Shown: in pieces, positions 1 to 7,530 of the stretch
Layout: every line of letters begins with the position of its first letter
How positions within the stretch are numbered: the stretch's first letter is position 1
Assembly (NCBI GenBank): GCA_934408835.1
Contig: CAKRVU010000007.1
Location: 1 to 15,722, forward strand
Direction: 5' to 3'
Source: an uncultured Oscillospiraceae bacterium
GTDB lineage: Bacteria; Bacillota; Clostridia; Oscillospirales; Ruminococcaceae
Length of the DNA: 15,722 nt
The notes under the pieces: generated by a model
The model's database searches: none
What the model was told of the DNA's origin: nothing
Seen by the model: only the letters and a program-made list of their open reading frames with translations
Made by a program: the position numbers and the translations under genes

Positions 1-2
1 GT

Positions 3-740
3 CAGTTTTCGGATTCTGTCATTTTATCCCACAACCTTCACTTTTTTGGAATCGGTGAATCAAAAGTAGACGAAATATTATCCGATCTTCTGTCGCAGCA
101 GAATCCAACAATCGGTCTGTATGCCAAAGAAGGCGAGGTGCGCGCAAGGGTTTCCGCCAAAGCTGCAACTGCTGCCGAATGTGAAGAACTTTTAACCCCG
201 ATTGTTCACCAAATCCAACAACGGCTGGGCAATTTTTTATATGGTATTGACTGCGAATCGTTAGAACGCGCCGTTGTAATGGCAGCCTTGTCAAAAGGGA
301 AGGAAATTGCTGTTGCGGAAAGCTGCACCGGCGGAATGATCGCTTCAAAAATCACATCTGTCCCCGGAGCAAGCAACTGCTTCCGGTGCGGAATTGTGTC
401 CTACAGTAATCAAATCAAACAGAATGTCCTTGGCGTAACTGAATCTGCCCTTCTCCACCATGGCGCTGTCAGCCCACAAGTAGCAGAAGAAATGGCTTCC
501 CGCGTCCGAATCATCGCCAACGCCGATATCGGTATCAGCACTACCGGGATCGCCGGTCCCTCCGGCGGTTCCGAACAAAAACCGGTTGGTCTGGTTTATG
601 TCGGTATAGCAACGCCGTCCGGCTGTAAAAGCTATCGGCTTCTCCTCTCCCGCGGGTTGCCGGATGAACGGGAATCCATTCGTCTACGCAGTTCTCTGTT
701 CGCCCTAAACGCCGCACGGCTGGCGCTAGAAACACTGTAA
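3..740 (+). CDS. cinA: CinA family protein, C-terminal part (NMN deamidase domain); 5' end cut by window edge
   Basis: The reading frame is open from the first bases of the window to the TAA at 738-740, so the gene begins upstream and 245 codons are seen. The visible start (FGIGES, residues 15-20; YAKEGEV, 40-46) matches the linker and middle region of competence/damage-inducible protein CinA. The rest is the CinA/PncC C-terminal domain, with AESCTGG at 105-111 (catalytic Ser) and STTGIAGPSGG at 179-189. This domain deamidates nicotinamide mononucleotide to nicotinate mononucleotide in NAD salvage. The full protein normally carries an N-terminal MoCF-like domain, which would lie outside the window. 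A GTG at 138 could be read as a start but would cut into conserved sequence, so I treat the gene as truncated by the edge. The sortase gene follows after 37 nt. Family assignment is secure. Confidence 0.95.
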   Translation, partial: QFSDSVILSHNLHFFGIGESKVDEILSDLLSQQNPTIGLYAKEGEVRARVSAKAATAAECEELLTPIVHQIQQRLGNFLYGIDCESLERAVVMAALSKGKEIAVAESCTGGMIASKITSVPGASNCFRCGIVSYSNQIKQNVLGVTESALLHHGAVSPQVAEEMASRVRIIANADIGISTTGIAGPSGGSEQKPVGLVYVGIATPSGCKSYRLLLSRGLPDERESIRLRSSLFALNAARLALETL

Positions 741-777
741 ATCGCAAAGCAAATACCATTTATCAAGGAGAACTTTT

Positions 778-1719
778 ATGAAAAAAAACTGCTTACTCAT
801 CCGCTTTCTTAAATGGCTTTTCCCCTGGAAGGGAGATAGCGCCGGAGAGGTTGTGCGCAAACTGGTTTTTCTTCTTGCAACAATTGTGTTTCTCTCCTCC
901 GTTGGCTATCTTTCTTATTACTTTTATCAGCGTTACCAATCCGCTCAAACTGCAACCGAAATCTCTCAAATCTATCACCAAGAAGGTGCTGTCGGTCCGA
1001 ATGCTCCACTTCCCCCCGGATACCAGGAAAAATTTCGCTCGCTTTATACAATCAATCCCGACGTCAAAGGCTGGATTACCATTCCCGGTACTACCATTGA
1101 CTATCCCGTATTGCAAAGCAGCGACAACAATGATTATCTGCGCAAAAACCTCTATCGAGGATACGATGTAAACGGAACCCCGTTTCTCGATTACCGCGAT
1201 GTTATTTCACCTGAAGAACAATCGGATAATCTAATCATCTACGGACATCATATGAAATTCGACGGCGTTTTCGGCGTCCTGATTCATTACAACGACCTCT
1301 CTTTTTATCAGGAGCACCCGACTATCACCTTTGACTCTGTTTATCAGGATATGCAGTGGAAAGTCCTGGCAGGTTTTTATGTCAATACCCGTCCGCAGGA
1401 CGACAACGGTTATGTTTTCGACTATCAAAATTATATTGATTTAAGTGATCCAGAGCGATTCAATGATTATATTGATCAAGTTACCAAACGATCGGTGATA
1501 ACAACGAATGTCGACGTACAATATGGTGACAAGCTACTCACCCTTTCTACTTGTGCCGACGAATTCAAGGGCGGTCGATTTGTCGTTGTAGCGCGACTGG
1601 TTCGCCCGGGAGAAGACCCTACCCCAGATGTGTCTCAGGCAACATATAACCCCGCTCCTGTGTATCCTGAAATTTGGTATCAACTGTATCCAAATACTCC
1701 CAGACCTTCTTCCAAGTAG
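778..1719 (+). CDS. srtB: Class B sortase
   Basis: A membrane-anchored cysteine transpeptidase that would cut a sorting signal in a secreted protein and join it to peptidoglycan. The 313-residue protein has a basic cytoplasmic N-terminus, one membrane segment (about residues 28-49) and an extracellular catalytic domain. Catalytic residues are visible: His157 in YGHHM, Cys259 in TLSTC and Arg267 in GRFVV. The GWITIPGTTIDYP block (98-110) and the YGHHM spacing are typical of class B, not class A or D. The last 40 residues are proline-rich and go beyond the catalytic core. Start ATG 778 is preceded by AAGGAG at 765-770. It lies 37 nt after cinA and 117 nt before an LCP-like gene on the same strand. 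No protein with a sorting signal is in the window, so its substrate is unknown. The symbol reflects the class, not a proven orthologue. Confidence 0.93.
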   Translation: MKKNCLLIRFLKWLFPWKGDSAGEVVRKLVFLLATIVFLSSVGYLSYYFYQRYQSAQTATEISQIYHQEGAVGPNAPLPPGYQEKFRSLYTINPDVKGWITIPGTTIDYPVLQSSDNNDYLRKNLYRGYDVNGTPFLDYRDVISPEEQSDNLIIYGHHMKFDGVFGVLIHYNDLSFYQEHPTITFDSVYQDMQWKVLAGFYVNTRPQDDNGYVFDYQNYIDLSDPERFNDYIDQVTKRSVITTNVDVQYGDKLLTLSTCADEFKGGRFVVVARLVRPGEDPTPDVSQATYNPAPVYPEIWYQLYPNTPRPSSK

Positions 1720-1757
1720 CGCTCCTCAAAGGTTCCAATCGATCGGATCAACTGATT

Positions 1758-1787
1758 TTGATTCCTTCAATATCACAATCATATTAT
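1758..1787 (+). promoter_or_regulatory. Possible sigma-A promoter for the LCP-like gene
   Basis: TTGATT at 1758-1763 and TATTAT at 1782-1787 are separated by 18 nt in the 117-nt gap after the sortase gene. Transcription would start near 1794, about 43 nt before the ATG at 1837. The -35 matches consensus at four of six positions and the -10 at five of six. AT-rich gaps often yield such matches, so this is only a candidate; the gene may instead be read through from the sortase. Confidence 0.3.
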
Positions 1788-1836
1788 TGATTAAATGCGG
1801 GCATTTCGGGGCACAATTCCATTGGAGGGATTGTGT

Positions 1837-2664
1837 ATGAACCAAAATGTCCGCACTTGTTTTTTATCTTTTTTTCTTACATTCTTGCTTCTATTTCCAT
1901 GCAGTATGATAATAACCAACCTGATCGTACAAAACTCCGAGCCGAACACCTCCGAGCAGGTAAACGAAACGATGAACTATCAACCGACAAAGGAGGAAGA
2001 TTTAACAATCCTCATCACCGTGACGCCCGGTCGTCCTGAACCCGCCGACGTGTTTTGCTTACTCCGAATTAGTCCGCATGACAACAGCGTCTCCCTTTCC
2101 CTCCTGCCAAACGAGCTAACCTCAACCCTAGGGAGCAAAATGGGGACGCTGGAAGAATTATATGACTACGGCGGGATTGACGGCGCACGAGAAGCAGTGG
2201 AAAACCTGTTCTTTATCGAAATTGACCGAACTGTACAATTTGACAATGAAGGACTTTCCGCTGTGATTGATTATCTCGGAGGCGTTCCATTCACTATGCC
2301 GGAAGCGCTCTCCTTTTCTGAAGAAGACGCTCCTATTACTATCCCGGCAGGCAGACAGCTGATTGACGGCGCACGATTCTGCACCCTCTTGCGAAGCGAT
2401 TACGCCCTCCCGCTCCTTGTCGCCCTGGCACAGGAACGGTTAACCCCACAGTTGGATCTGAAAGCATTGATAAGTTTCCTGGACGAAGAAAGTGTCAGCA
2501 CCCTGACAGCCTATGACGCAGCGTCTCATCAGGCCGGGTGGGAACAGATGATCCGAATGCAAAACGCCACTCTGATTTCACCGCCCATTCAAACGGAAAA
2601 CTATCAAGGACGGGAACGAATTACTCAGGAATGCCGCACAGCTTACCAAGAAGCATATGAATAG
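1837..2664 (+). CDS. Divergent LytR-CpsA-Psr (LCP)-like exported protein
   Basis: 275 residues starting with a hydrophobic signal or anchor (about residues 8-31), so the rest should be outside the cell. The body resembles the LCP fold: DLTILITVTPG (55-65) like the first LCP strand, the KMGTLEELYDYGG-like stretch (101-113) where LCP proteins have 'kLN.AyayGG', then IEIDRTVQFDNEGLSAVIDYLGGVPF (128-152) like the LCP 'IDhYv.vdf.gf..lVDalGGV' core, and GRQLIDGARF (172-181). LCP enzymes transfer glycopolymers such as teichoic acid to peptidoglycan. The catalytic PRD motif is replaced by PNE (91-93), and the downstream R.R...GD..R..RQ block is absent, so transferase activity is doubtful. I chose ATG 1837 over an in-frame ATG at 1795 because GGAGGG (1824-1829) precedes it and it opens directly into the signal sequence. 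Family call is by pattern resemblance only. Confidence 0.65.
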   Translation: MNQNVRTCFLSFFLTFLLLFPCSMIITNLIVQNSEPNTSEQVNETMNYQPTKEEDLTILITVTPGRPEPADVFCLLRISPHDNSVSLSLLPNELTSTLGSKMGTLEELYDYGGIDGAREAVENLFFIEIDRTVQFDNEGLSAVIDYLGGVPFTMPEALSFSEEDAPITIPAGRQLIDGARFCTLLRSDYALPLLVALAQERLTPQLDLKALISFLDEESVSTLTAYDAASHQAGWEQMIRMQNATLISPPIQTENYQGRERITQECRTAYQEAYE

Positions 2665-2728
2665 CCCCATCTTCAAAATGTGAAGCGAACACCTCATCCA
2701 CGTCGACGTTGTATTGCTGCCCTATTTT

Positions 2729-3472
2729 TCAATTTTCGGATTCCATGAGGAAGAAACCGTATTTTTCCTTCACCCGCAGCATAGCACGGTAAAGCAACGG
2801 TCCAAAGCACGCTAAAAAGAATGCTGTTCCCAGACCATGTAACATATCATATGGTATTCCGGCAAGATAAACGGCAAACACGGCACTCCAAGAAAACTGC
2901 GACAAAATCCCCGAAAAGATCACAGTGGATAGATTCATGAGACCTCCGTAAAGAATCACAGTTGCAAAAAATCCAAACAAAGTCATAGGAATTCTTTTGG
3001 GCGGAAGGGAAATGCGGATTTTTTGATAAAACAGCAGTCCCGCCAGCAATCCCATCAGCCCCCAACCTGCCATCTGCCAAGGCGTCCATGCCCCTTGACC
3101 ATAGAAAAAGTTGACTCCGAACCGTGCCAGCATTCCAACAAAGCAACCCATCTCCGGACCAAATCCAATCCCGCACAAAATCACCATGGCTGTTCCCGCC
3201 TGAAAGGGTATCATTGTAATACTCATTAAATTTGCCACAATGGTAAGCGCCGTTAAAACTGCCAGCAACGCAATTTCTGACGGCTGCGGACTTCTCCACT
3301 CCCAATGCAATACAAAAGCCGCCATTGGGAGAACCAATAAAACTGCACTCATCGCCCAATAAGCAGAGTCCCCCAATAAAAAATTGGCTCCCCAAATCAT
3401 GACTGGCAACAAGATACAGACAACAATTACAAAAAAGACCATCCGTTTTGTTATGTTTTTTGTTTTCGACAT
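2729..3472 (-). CDS. ECF transporter S component, probable cobalamin-binding (CbrT-like)
   Basis: The substrate-binding membrane subunit of an energy-coupling-factor importer. The 247-residue protein is very hydrophobic, with about six membrane segments. GQGAWTPWQMAGWGLMG (125-141) and GIPYDMLHGLGTAFF (205-219) are the loop and helix patterns seen in S components of this type. Start ATG 3472 has GGAGGAGG at about 3483-3490 and is chosen over an upstream in-frame ATG at 3583, which lies deep in the ATPase gene. It overlaps the ATPase gene by 22 nt and is last in the operon. Specificity is inferred: the cobalamin riboswitch upstream and the lack of any CbiM-like cobalt protein favour cobalamin over cobalt. 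The order T, A-A, S in one unit marks a dedicated (group I) ECF system. Confidence 0.85.
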   Translation of the reverse strand: MSKTKNITKRMVFFVIVVCILLPVMIWGANFLLGDSAYWAMSAVLLVLPMAAFVLHWEWRSPQPSEIALLAVLTALTIVANLMSITMIPFQAGTAMVILCGIGFGPEMGCFVGMLARFGVNFFYGQGAWTPWQMAGWGLMGLLAGLLFYQKIRISLPPKRIPMTLFGFFATVILYGGLMNLSTVIFSGILSQFSWSAVFAVYLAGIPYDMLHGLGTAFFLACFGPLLYRAMLRVKEKYGFFLMESEN

Positions 3473-5097
3473 TCCGTACAAACCTCCTCCACTGTAATAG
3501 CGCCGGGAAACAGCTCTCGCCCAACCTTTCCGGCGATGGTTGTATAAAAATAATTGTGACCAAAAAAATGATGGGGATCGCAAACCGAATGCATCCTTCC
3601 ATCAAACAGCAGTCCGCAAAGATCTGCTGTCTCCCCGCAAAACTCCAAATCATGGGTAACAAACAAGATAGTGTTGCCAGCGTCCCGATACTCTCTCATC
3701 GACCGCCGCAGCTCTTTCTTTGCCCTAGCGTCCAATCCACTCGTCGGTTCGTCCAACAATAAAATCCGTGGCTTTCCGGCAATCACCTTCTGAAACGCCA
3801 CCCTTTGCTGCTCACCGCCACTCAAGTCATAGGGATGAGCGTTCCTTCGTTCCCACATTCTGTTTGTTCGCAAAAATTTCTCCGCATCTTCTTCAGAAAT
3901 GCTGTCACATAACTCCTCCCAAACGGTTGTGCGGGTAAACAACAATTGCGGATTTTGTGGCAGGACGCTCACCCACTCAGGGCAAATCGAACTCGTATAT
4001 TTTTGCAGCTTCTTTCCATATAACAGTACTTGCCCGCGGTAAGGAGATTGCTCCCCCATCAACAAACGCAGCAAAGTGGATTTTCCCCCGCTGTTCGGAC
4101 CAGTCACTGCAAAAATGCAGCCTTGTGGAACCGAAAAGGTGCATTCTGACAGGACATCCTTTTCCTGTCGCTGATAACGGAAGAATACCCTCTTGACCTC
4201 CAGCGCTGCAACTCCTGGTTTAGACAGCGATTTTACCGGCATATCTGTCTCCGCATTTCTGTCAGCCGGAGCAAAACGCTTTCTCAGCCAGTTCTGTCCT
4301 TCTGTTACCGTAAAAGGAAACTCCCGTCTTTCCCCCAGCGCCCCTGAAATCCGGGTGGCAGTTGGCAATCCGTCCATTAAATCTTGCCGATAAGAGACGC
4401 ATTCTTTTGCCGTTTGAGTCGGCGTACCATAAAACAAAAGCCTCCCCCGTTCCAAAAATGCAACCTGCTGCGCCAATCCAAAAAGCTCTTCCGTACAGTG
4501 TTCCGTAATCACCATTGCCGTATGAAATTCTCGATGAAGCCGAAGTAATGTATCATAAAAACGGGCGGCCGCAATGGGATCAAGCTGGGACGTTGGCTCG
4601 TCCAACAGCAATAACTTCGGTCTTACAATCATAAGAGCCGCCAAATTCAAAAGCTGCTTTTGACCGCCGGACAATTTCCAAACCGGTTGTTCCATCCATC
4701 GTTCTATTCCAAAAAAAGTAGCCGTCTCCGCGATACGCCGTTCCATTTCCCCCTGCGGCAAATTCAAACCTTCCAAGCCCAAAGAAAGCTCCTGCCAAAC
4801 CAACTCGCACACCAGCTGTTCTTCTGGATTTTGAAACAGATATCCGATTTCGGAAGCGCTTCTTTTGGAATCAATCGTAGAAATGATATCCCCTTGATAC
4901 CGAATTTCACCGCTGCTTTTCCCCCTAGCGGCCAACTCAGGTTTCATCTGCCTCAAAATCGTTGTCTTTCCGCTGCCGCTTTCTCCGCACAGCAGCAGCA
5001 ATTCAGATGGTCTCAACGTCAGTGAAATATCTTTTAAAACCGGTTCTTTCTCTGTGGCATGACAAAAAGAAAATTGTTTTATCTGTAGTATATCCAT
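3451..5097 (-). CDS. ECF transporter ATPase, two fused ABC domains (EcfA1-EcfA2 type)
   Basis: The 548-residue protein holds two full ABC ATPase domains that would power the transporter from the cytoplasmic face. Domain 1 has Walker A GESGSGKT (38-45), signature LSGGQ (142-146), Walker B LLLLDE (162-167) and switch His200. A linker follows (about 240-295). Domain 2 has Walker A GPNSGGKS (333-340), signature LSGGE (425-429), Walker B ILLLDE (445-450) and switch His482. All catalytic elements are present in both halves; the second Walker A has Ser where Gly is usual (GPNSGGKS versus GPNGxGKS). I start at ATG 5097, preceded by GGGAGG at 5104-5109, instead of a TTG at 5112. The start overlaps the end of the EcfT gene by 19 nt and the end overlaps the S component gene by 22 nt, consistent with translational coupling. 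Domain layout matches the YkoD-like fused family. Confidence 0.95.
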   Translation of the reverse strand: MDILQIKQFSFCHATEKEPVLKDISLTLRPSELLLLCGESGSGKTTILRQMKPELAARGKSSGEIRYQGDIISTIDSKRSASEIGYLFQNPEEQLVCELVWQELSLGLEGLNLPQGEMERRIAETATFFGIERWMEQPVWKLSGGQKQLLNLAALMIVRPKLLLLDEPTSQLDPIAAARFYDTLLRLHREFHTAMVITEHCTEELFGLAQQVAFLERGRLLFYGTPTQTAKECVSYRQDLMDGLPTATRISGALGERREFPFTVTEGQNWLRKRFAPADRNAETDMPVKSLSKPGVAALEVKRVFFRYQRQEKDVLSECTFSVPQGCIFAVTGPNSGGKSTLLRLLMGEQSPYRGQVLLYGKKLQKYTSSICPEWVSVLPQNPQLLFTRTTVWEELCDSISEEDAEKFLRTNRMWERRNAHPYDLSGGEQQRVAFQKVIAGKPRILLLDEPTSGLDARAKKELRRSMREYRDAGNTILFVTHDLEFCGETADLCGLLFDGRMHSVCDPHHFFGHNYFYTTIAGKVGRELFPGAITVEEVCTECRKQKT

Positions 5098-5948
5098 CGC
5101 ATTTCCTCCCAAAGTTTCTCCACAAACGGCAATAAAAGCAATACCACTTGAGCTGCTAATGCAATTTTGACCCCTCGATCAAATGGAATGAATACGGTCG
5201 GATAAAATTGTGCTTGTCCCGCAATCCAAAGTCCTGTTGCAGCAATACCTCCGAAAAACAAAACAAGCACAAGAAGGACGGCGTCCGAAGTGGTAAATGA
5301 ATACCTATAATAATGATTACACCGAGAGGCTCCATATCCTCTGGCAAGCAAAACATTGGCGGTATGTACCGATTGTTCGAGCGCCCATGGCGTCAGCACC
5401 GTCAACAAGGACGCCGTCTCTTTCCCCCGCTGAAAAATTCCGCCTTTTGACTGCATACGCCCAATCCCATATTGCGCTACCTTGATTTCCTCCGCTTTTT
5501 GCCGAAACAATGGTAAAAACCGAAGCAGAGTCCGCAAAAGCAAACAAAGGGAAGGCAGCCGGTTCCCCATCAAATATTGAAGCTTTTGAGCTGTAATTAC
5601 CTGAACACAAGTCACAATCCAAAGAGTAACCGTTGCCAAAAGAATGGCGTTGCACGCTCCGTATAACACCGCCTCCCATGTCACGGAAACGCCAAACAGA
5701 GAAAACAACAGCGTATCCCCTTCATGCACAAATAGCGGATTGAGCAACAGAATGAATGCAAATAATGGCGTCATCCACAATAGAATCTTCAGTTGTCTGA
5801 GTCCACCTGATAACAGCCGATATCCCATAGCCGCCAGCAAAGACGTCACCAAAAACGCCGGATGTAAGCTCGAAATTGTCAAAATTAGAACAATACTGAA
5901 ATAACAAACCAACAGCGCCGGATGCTGATCAAAAAATCCTCCTTTCAA
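5079..5948 (-). CDS. ecfT: ECF transporter transmembrane component EcfT (CbiQ family)
   Basis: The 289-residue membrane scaffold that links ATPases to the S component. The N-terminal FDQHPALLVCYF pattern and HPAF at 29-32 match the start of CbiQ/EcfT proteins. Hydrophobic segments lie at about 11-47, 55-72, 95-115 and near the C-terminus (225-245, 262-278). The coupling region contains AQYGIGR (158-164) and ARGYGA (202-207); EcfT proteins use such Ala-Arg-Gly motifs to contact the ATPases. The start is a TTG at 5948: the alignment with the family begins here and no in-frame ATG lies near, with GGGAG at about 5957-5961 as a plausible ribosome site. An AAAGGAGG stretch lies inside the first codons and does not serve a better start in this frame. 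The gene is first in the operon, right behind the riboswitch terminator. Confidence 0.93.
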   Translation of the reverse strand: MKGGFFDQHPALLVCYFSIVLILTISSLHPAFLVTSLLAAMGYRLLSGGLRQLKILLWMTPLFAFILLLNPLFVHEGDTLLFSLFGVSVTWEAVLYGACNAILLATVTLWIVTCVQVITAQKLQYLMGNRLPSLCLLLRTLLRFLPLFRQKAEEIKVAQYGIGRMQSKGGIFQRGKETASLLTVLTPWALEQSVHTANVLLARGYGASRCNHYYRYSFTTSDAVLLVLVLFFGGIAATGLWIAGQAQFYPTVFIPFDRGVKIALAAQVVLLLLPFVEKLWEEMRWIYYR

Positions 5949-5971
5949 CCAACCACTCCCATCTTTTTATC

Positions 5972-6006
5972 AAAAGAAAATACAGACCACCCATCGGCAG
6001 TCTGTA
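5972..6006 (-). terminator. Intrinsic terminator, expression platform of the cobalamin riboswitch
   Basis: On the - strand ACAGACTGCC and GGTGGTCTGT fold into a stem of about 10 bp (six outer Watson-Crick pairs, then two wobbles and two C-G pairs) with a four-base loop at 5982-6005, followed directly by TATTTTCTTTT. It lies between the aptamer and the EcfT start. This is the usual layout for a switch that stops transcription when ligand is bound. I did not find a clear antiterminator partner by eye. Confidence 0.75.
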
Positions 6007-6054
6007 TCACACAAAAACATATATAATACTTCAGGTTCCAGTTGTATGTTTTTT

Positions 6055-6289
6055 GCATTCTTTCCCACCGAAAGCGCATATCAAACGAACCGACCTGGTA
6101 TCCTGACTTGAAATCCTCTCCCACCTGTCTCCTTCCCAAGGGAAATCCCTCAGTGGAGTATTAAACCATCAAACACAGGCAAAATCCTTCTTACAGTAGC
6201 GGGGGCTGTCACAGATTTACACTGTGTTCCCAGCAATCAATTCTATAAATAGGATATCAGAAAAACATCTATCTGTCAACCATTTTGAC
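6055..6289 (-). promoter_or_regulatory. Cobalamin riboswitch (aptamer)
   Basis: Read on the - strand, the conserved core is clear: GGGAACACAGTG then TAAATCTGTGACAGCCCCCG and CTACTGTAAG (about 6190-6231), the P6 region CCACTG...TTGGGAAGG (6131-6156), and a B12 box AAGTCAGGATACCAGGTCG (6091-6109; the common form is AGCCAGGAGACCTGCC). A hairpin CTTTCGGTGGGAAAG (6058-6072) sits where P13/L13 is expected. The 5' boundary is inferred: GTCAAAATGGTTGAC (6275-6289) can pair, with wobbles, to the strand just after the B12 box (6080-6095), as the closing P1/P2 helix requires. A terminator and then the ECF transporter operon follow. Together these fill the 365-nt gap between the flippase and EcfT genes. 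Control would be repression by cobalamin. Core assignment is firm, ends are approximate. Confidence 0.93.
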
Positions 6290-6313
6290 GAATTTTCACG
6301 ACAACAGGATTTT

Positions 6314-7393
6314 TTACATGCCATTGTCATCGGCAAACAAATTTTCTTCGCCGTCAGAATCTTCCGGAAGGGACGGCATCTTTTTGGAACCAAAAACATC
6401 GCGTGAAAACACCAATCCCACCAAAATAGGAAGGTAAAAGGTCAGTAATCTCCACAGTAAAATAGCAATATTAATTTGATGCGAAGGAAACACAGTGCCA
6501 AACAGCATATAAAAACTCAATTCAGCTCCGCCCGTTGCTCCCGGCAGCGGAATGAACGCACTGCTCATTTGCACACAGGCAGCACCTGCAATCATTGTAA
6601 AAATCAAATTTGACGTTAACGAAACACCAAATGACGCTGCAATCATCACCGGAACTGAAAAAAAAGCAAGTAATTGTAAAAACGTAAAACCAAACATTTG
6701 AACCAATATCGCTTTATGGGTTTTGATTGCCAAAAAGCCTTGATGAAATTTTTCTACCTCGCGGTCCACAACAGCCAATTGCCTGTCTAAATGTTTGACG
6801 ATACGGATGAACGCCAAAAACCTCATCAAAGAATGCATCATTACGAGTGCGATTTTTTGATAAAAGCCAATCAGGAGAAGCATAACGGTAACAATTGCAT
6901 TGATTGTAAACCCAAACAGAATGAGATACTGAAAGCCTTGGATGTTTACTGCAAACTCCTGATATTTCAAAATCAGCACCATAGTAGAGAAAATGGTTAG
7001 TGCAATTTGGTATGTAATAAACCGAATCATCAGCGCGCTGCTGGACGAACCAACACTGATTCCGATTCGGTCCATATAATAAGCCTGCATAGGCTGTCCG
7101 CCGCTGGAGGATGGTGTAATACAATTAAAAAATTGTCCTATCATACATGTTTTGGCAGACTGCCGCGCCGTCATTTTAGGACCAAAGAAACCAACTGCAC
7201 GGTTGAGTACAGTACCCTCGCAAAACCAGTACAACAACATACAGCCAATTCCGAAAAAAATCCAAATCGGATTTGCCGACGACAACACTGTCAGTATGTT
7301 GTCCAATCCATCTACTAACAGGACATATCCCATCATCAAAATTACCGATAAGATAATAATGGTGCCATTTATGATTTTCGACTTTCTGCTCAT
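6314..7393 (-). CDS. Lysylphosphatidylglycerol synthase TM (MprF flippase-like) family membrane protein
   Basis: The 359-residue protein has about eight membrane segments (roughly 10-28, 42-60, 120-145, 155-178, 228-255, 262-280, 290-303, 305-330) and a charged cytoplasmic tail. Family hallmarks are FFNCITPSSSGGQPMQAYYM (88-107) and FIPLPGATGGAEL (280-292), two Gly/Pro-rich motifs of the UPF0104/PF03706 family, which is the lipid-translocating half of MprF and is also found alone. It lacks the MprF synthetase domain. Start ATG 7393 is chosen over an upstream in-frame ATG (7441) because AGGAG (7404-7408) precedes it and the upstream part would lie in the leader with its inverted repeat. It sits 137 nt after the U32 gene and just before the riboswitch. 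Lipid transport is inferred from family; the lipid is unknown. Confidence 0.88.
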   Translation of the reverse strand: MSRKSKIINGTIIILSVILMMGYVLLVDGLDNILTVLSSANPIWIFFGIGCMLLYWFCEGTVLNRAVGFFGPKMTARQSAKTCMIGQFFNCITPSSSGGQPMQAYYMDRIGISVGSSSSALMIRFITYQIALTIFSTMVLILKYQEFAVNIQGFQYLILFGFTINAIVTVMLLLIGFYQKIALVMMHSLMRFLAFIRIVKHLDRQLAVVDREVEKFHQGFLAIKTHKAILVQMFGFTFLQLLAFFSVPVMIAASFGVSLTSNLIFTMIAGAACVQMSSAFIPLPGATGGAELSFYMLFGTVFPSHQINIAILLWRLLTFYLPILVGLVFSRDVFGSKKMPSLPEDSDGEENLFADDNGM

Positions 7394-7417
7394 AAGTATG
7401 CTTCTCCTAACGATCGT

Positions 7418-7448
7418 TGGTATATTGGTCTGTCTGCGCAATATACCA
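7418..7448. repeat. Perfect 10-bp inverted repeat in the leader of the flippase-like gene
   Basis: TGGTATATTG (7418-7427) and CAATATACCA (7439-7448) are exact reverse complements around an 11-nt spacer, and the left arm touches a second palindrome, AACGATCGTT (7409-7418). The structure ends 25 nt upstream of the ATG at 7393. With no T-tract after it on either strand it does not look like a terminator. It could be an operator for a dimeric regulator, with TATATT as part of a -10, or an RNA hairpin near the ribosome site. I see no convincing -35 with it. Confidence 0.5.
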
Positions 7449-7530
7449 GCAATTTATTTGAGCTATTTATCCATGTATCCCTTTTTCTGTTTCCGCTTTT
7501 CAGCCGTTGCGTCTAATGATAACATTTTTG

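Noticed and set aside
1795..1836. Upstream ATG start for the LCP-like gene
   Set aside because: The added 14 residues lie before the signal sequence and span the GGAGGG ribosome site of the ATG at 1837.
2665..2728. Terminator between the convergent LCP-like and S component genes
   Set aside because: A 5-bp hairpin (CTTCA/TGAAG, 2671-2685) and a palindrome ACGTCGACGT (2700-2709) are present, but neither is followed by a T-tract on either strand.
2847..3662. 271-codon - strand reading frame overlapping the S component and the ATPase end
   Set aside because: It is a shifted frame of two genes with firm family motifs, and its Cys/Arg-rich translation matches nothing.
5945..6139. 64-codon - strand reading frame between EcfT and the flippase gene
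   Set aside because: It lies across the riboswitch B12 box, P13 hairpin and terminator, has no ribosome site and resembles no protein.
6251..6279. TTGACA and TATCCT with 17-nt spacing on the - strand, a promoter for the ECF operon
   Set aside because: A start near 6244 would leave out the 5' strand that seems to close the riboswitch (6275-6289), and TTGACA overlaps that strand. It may still be used, so it is raised in a finding but not listed as a feature.
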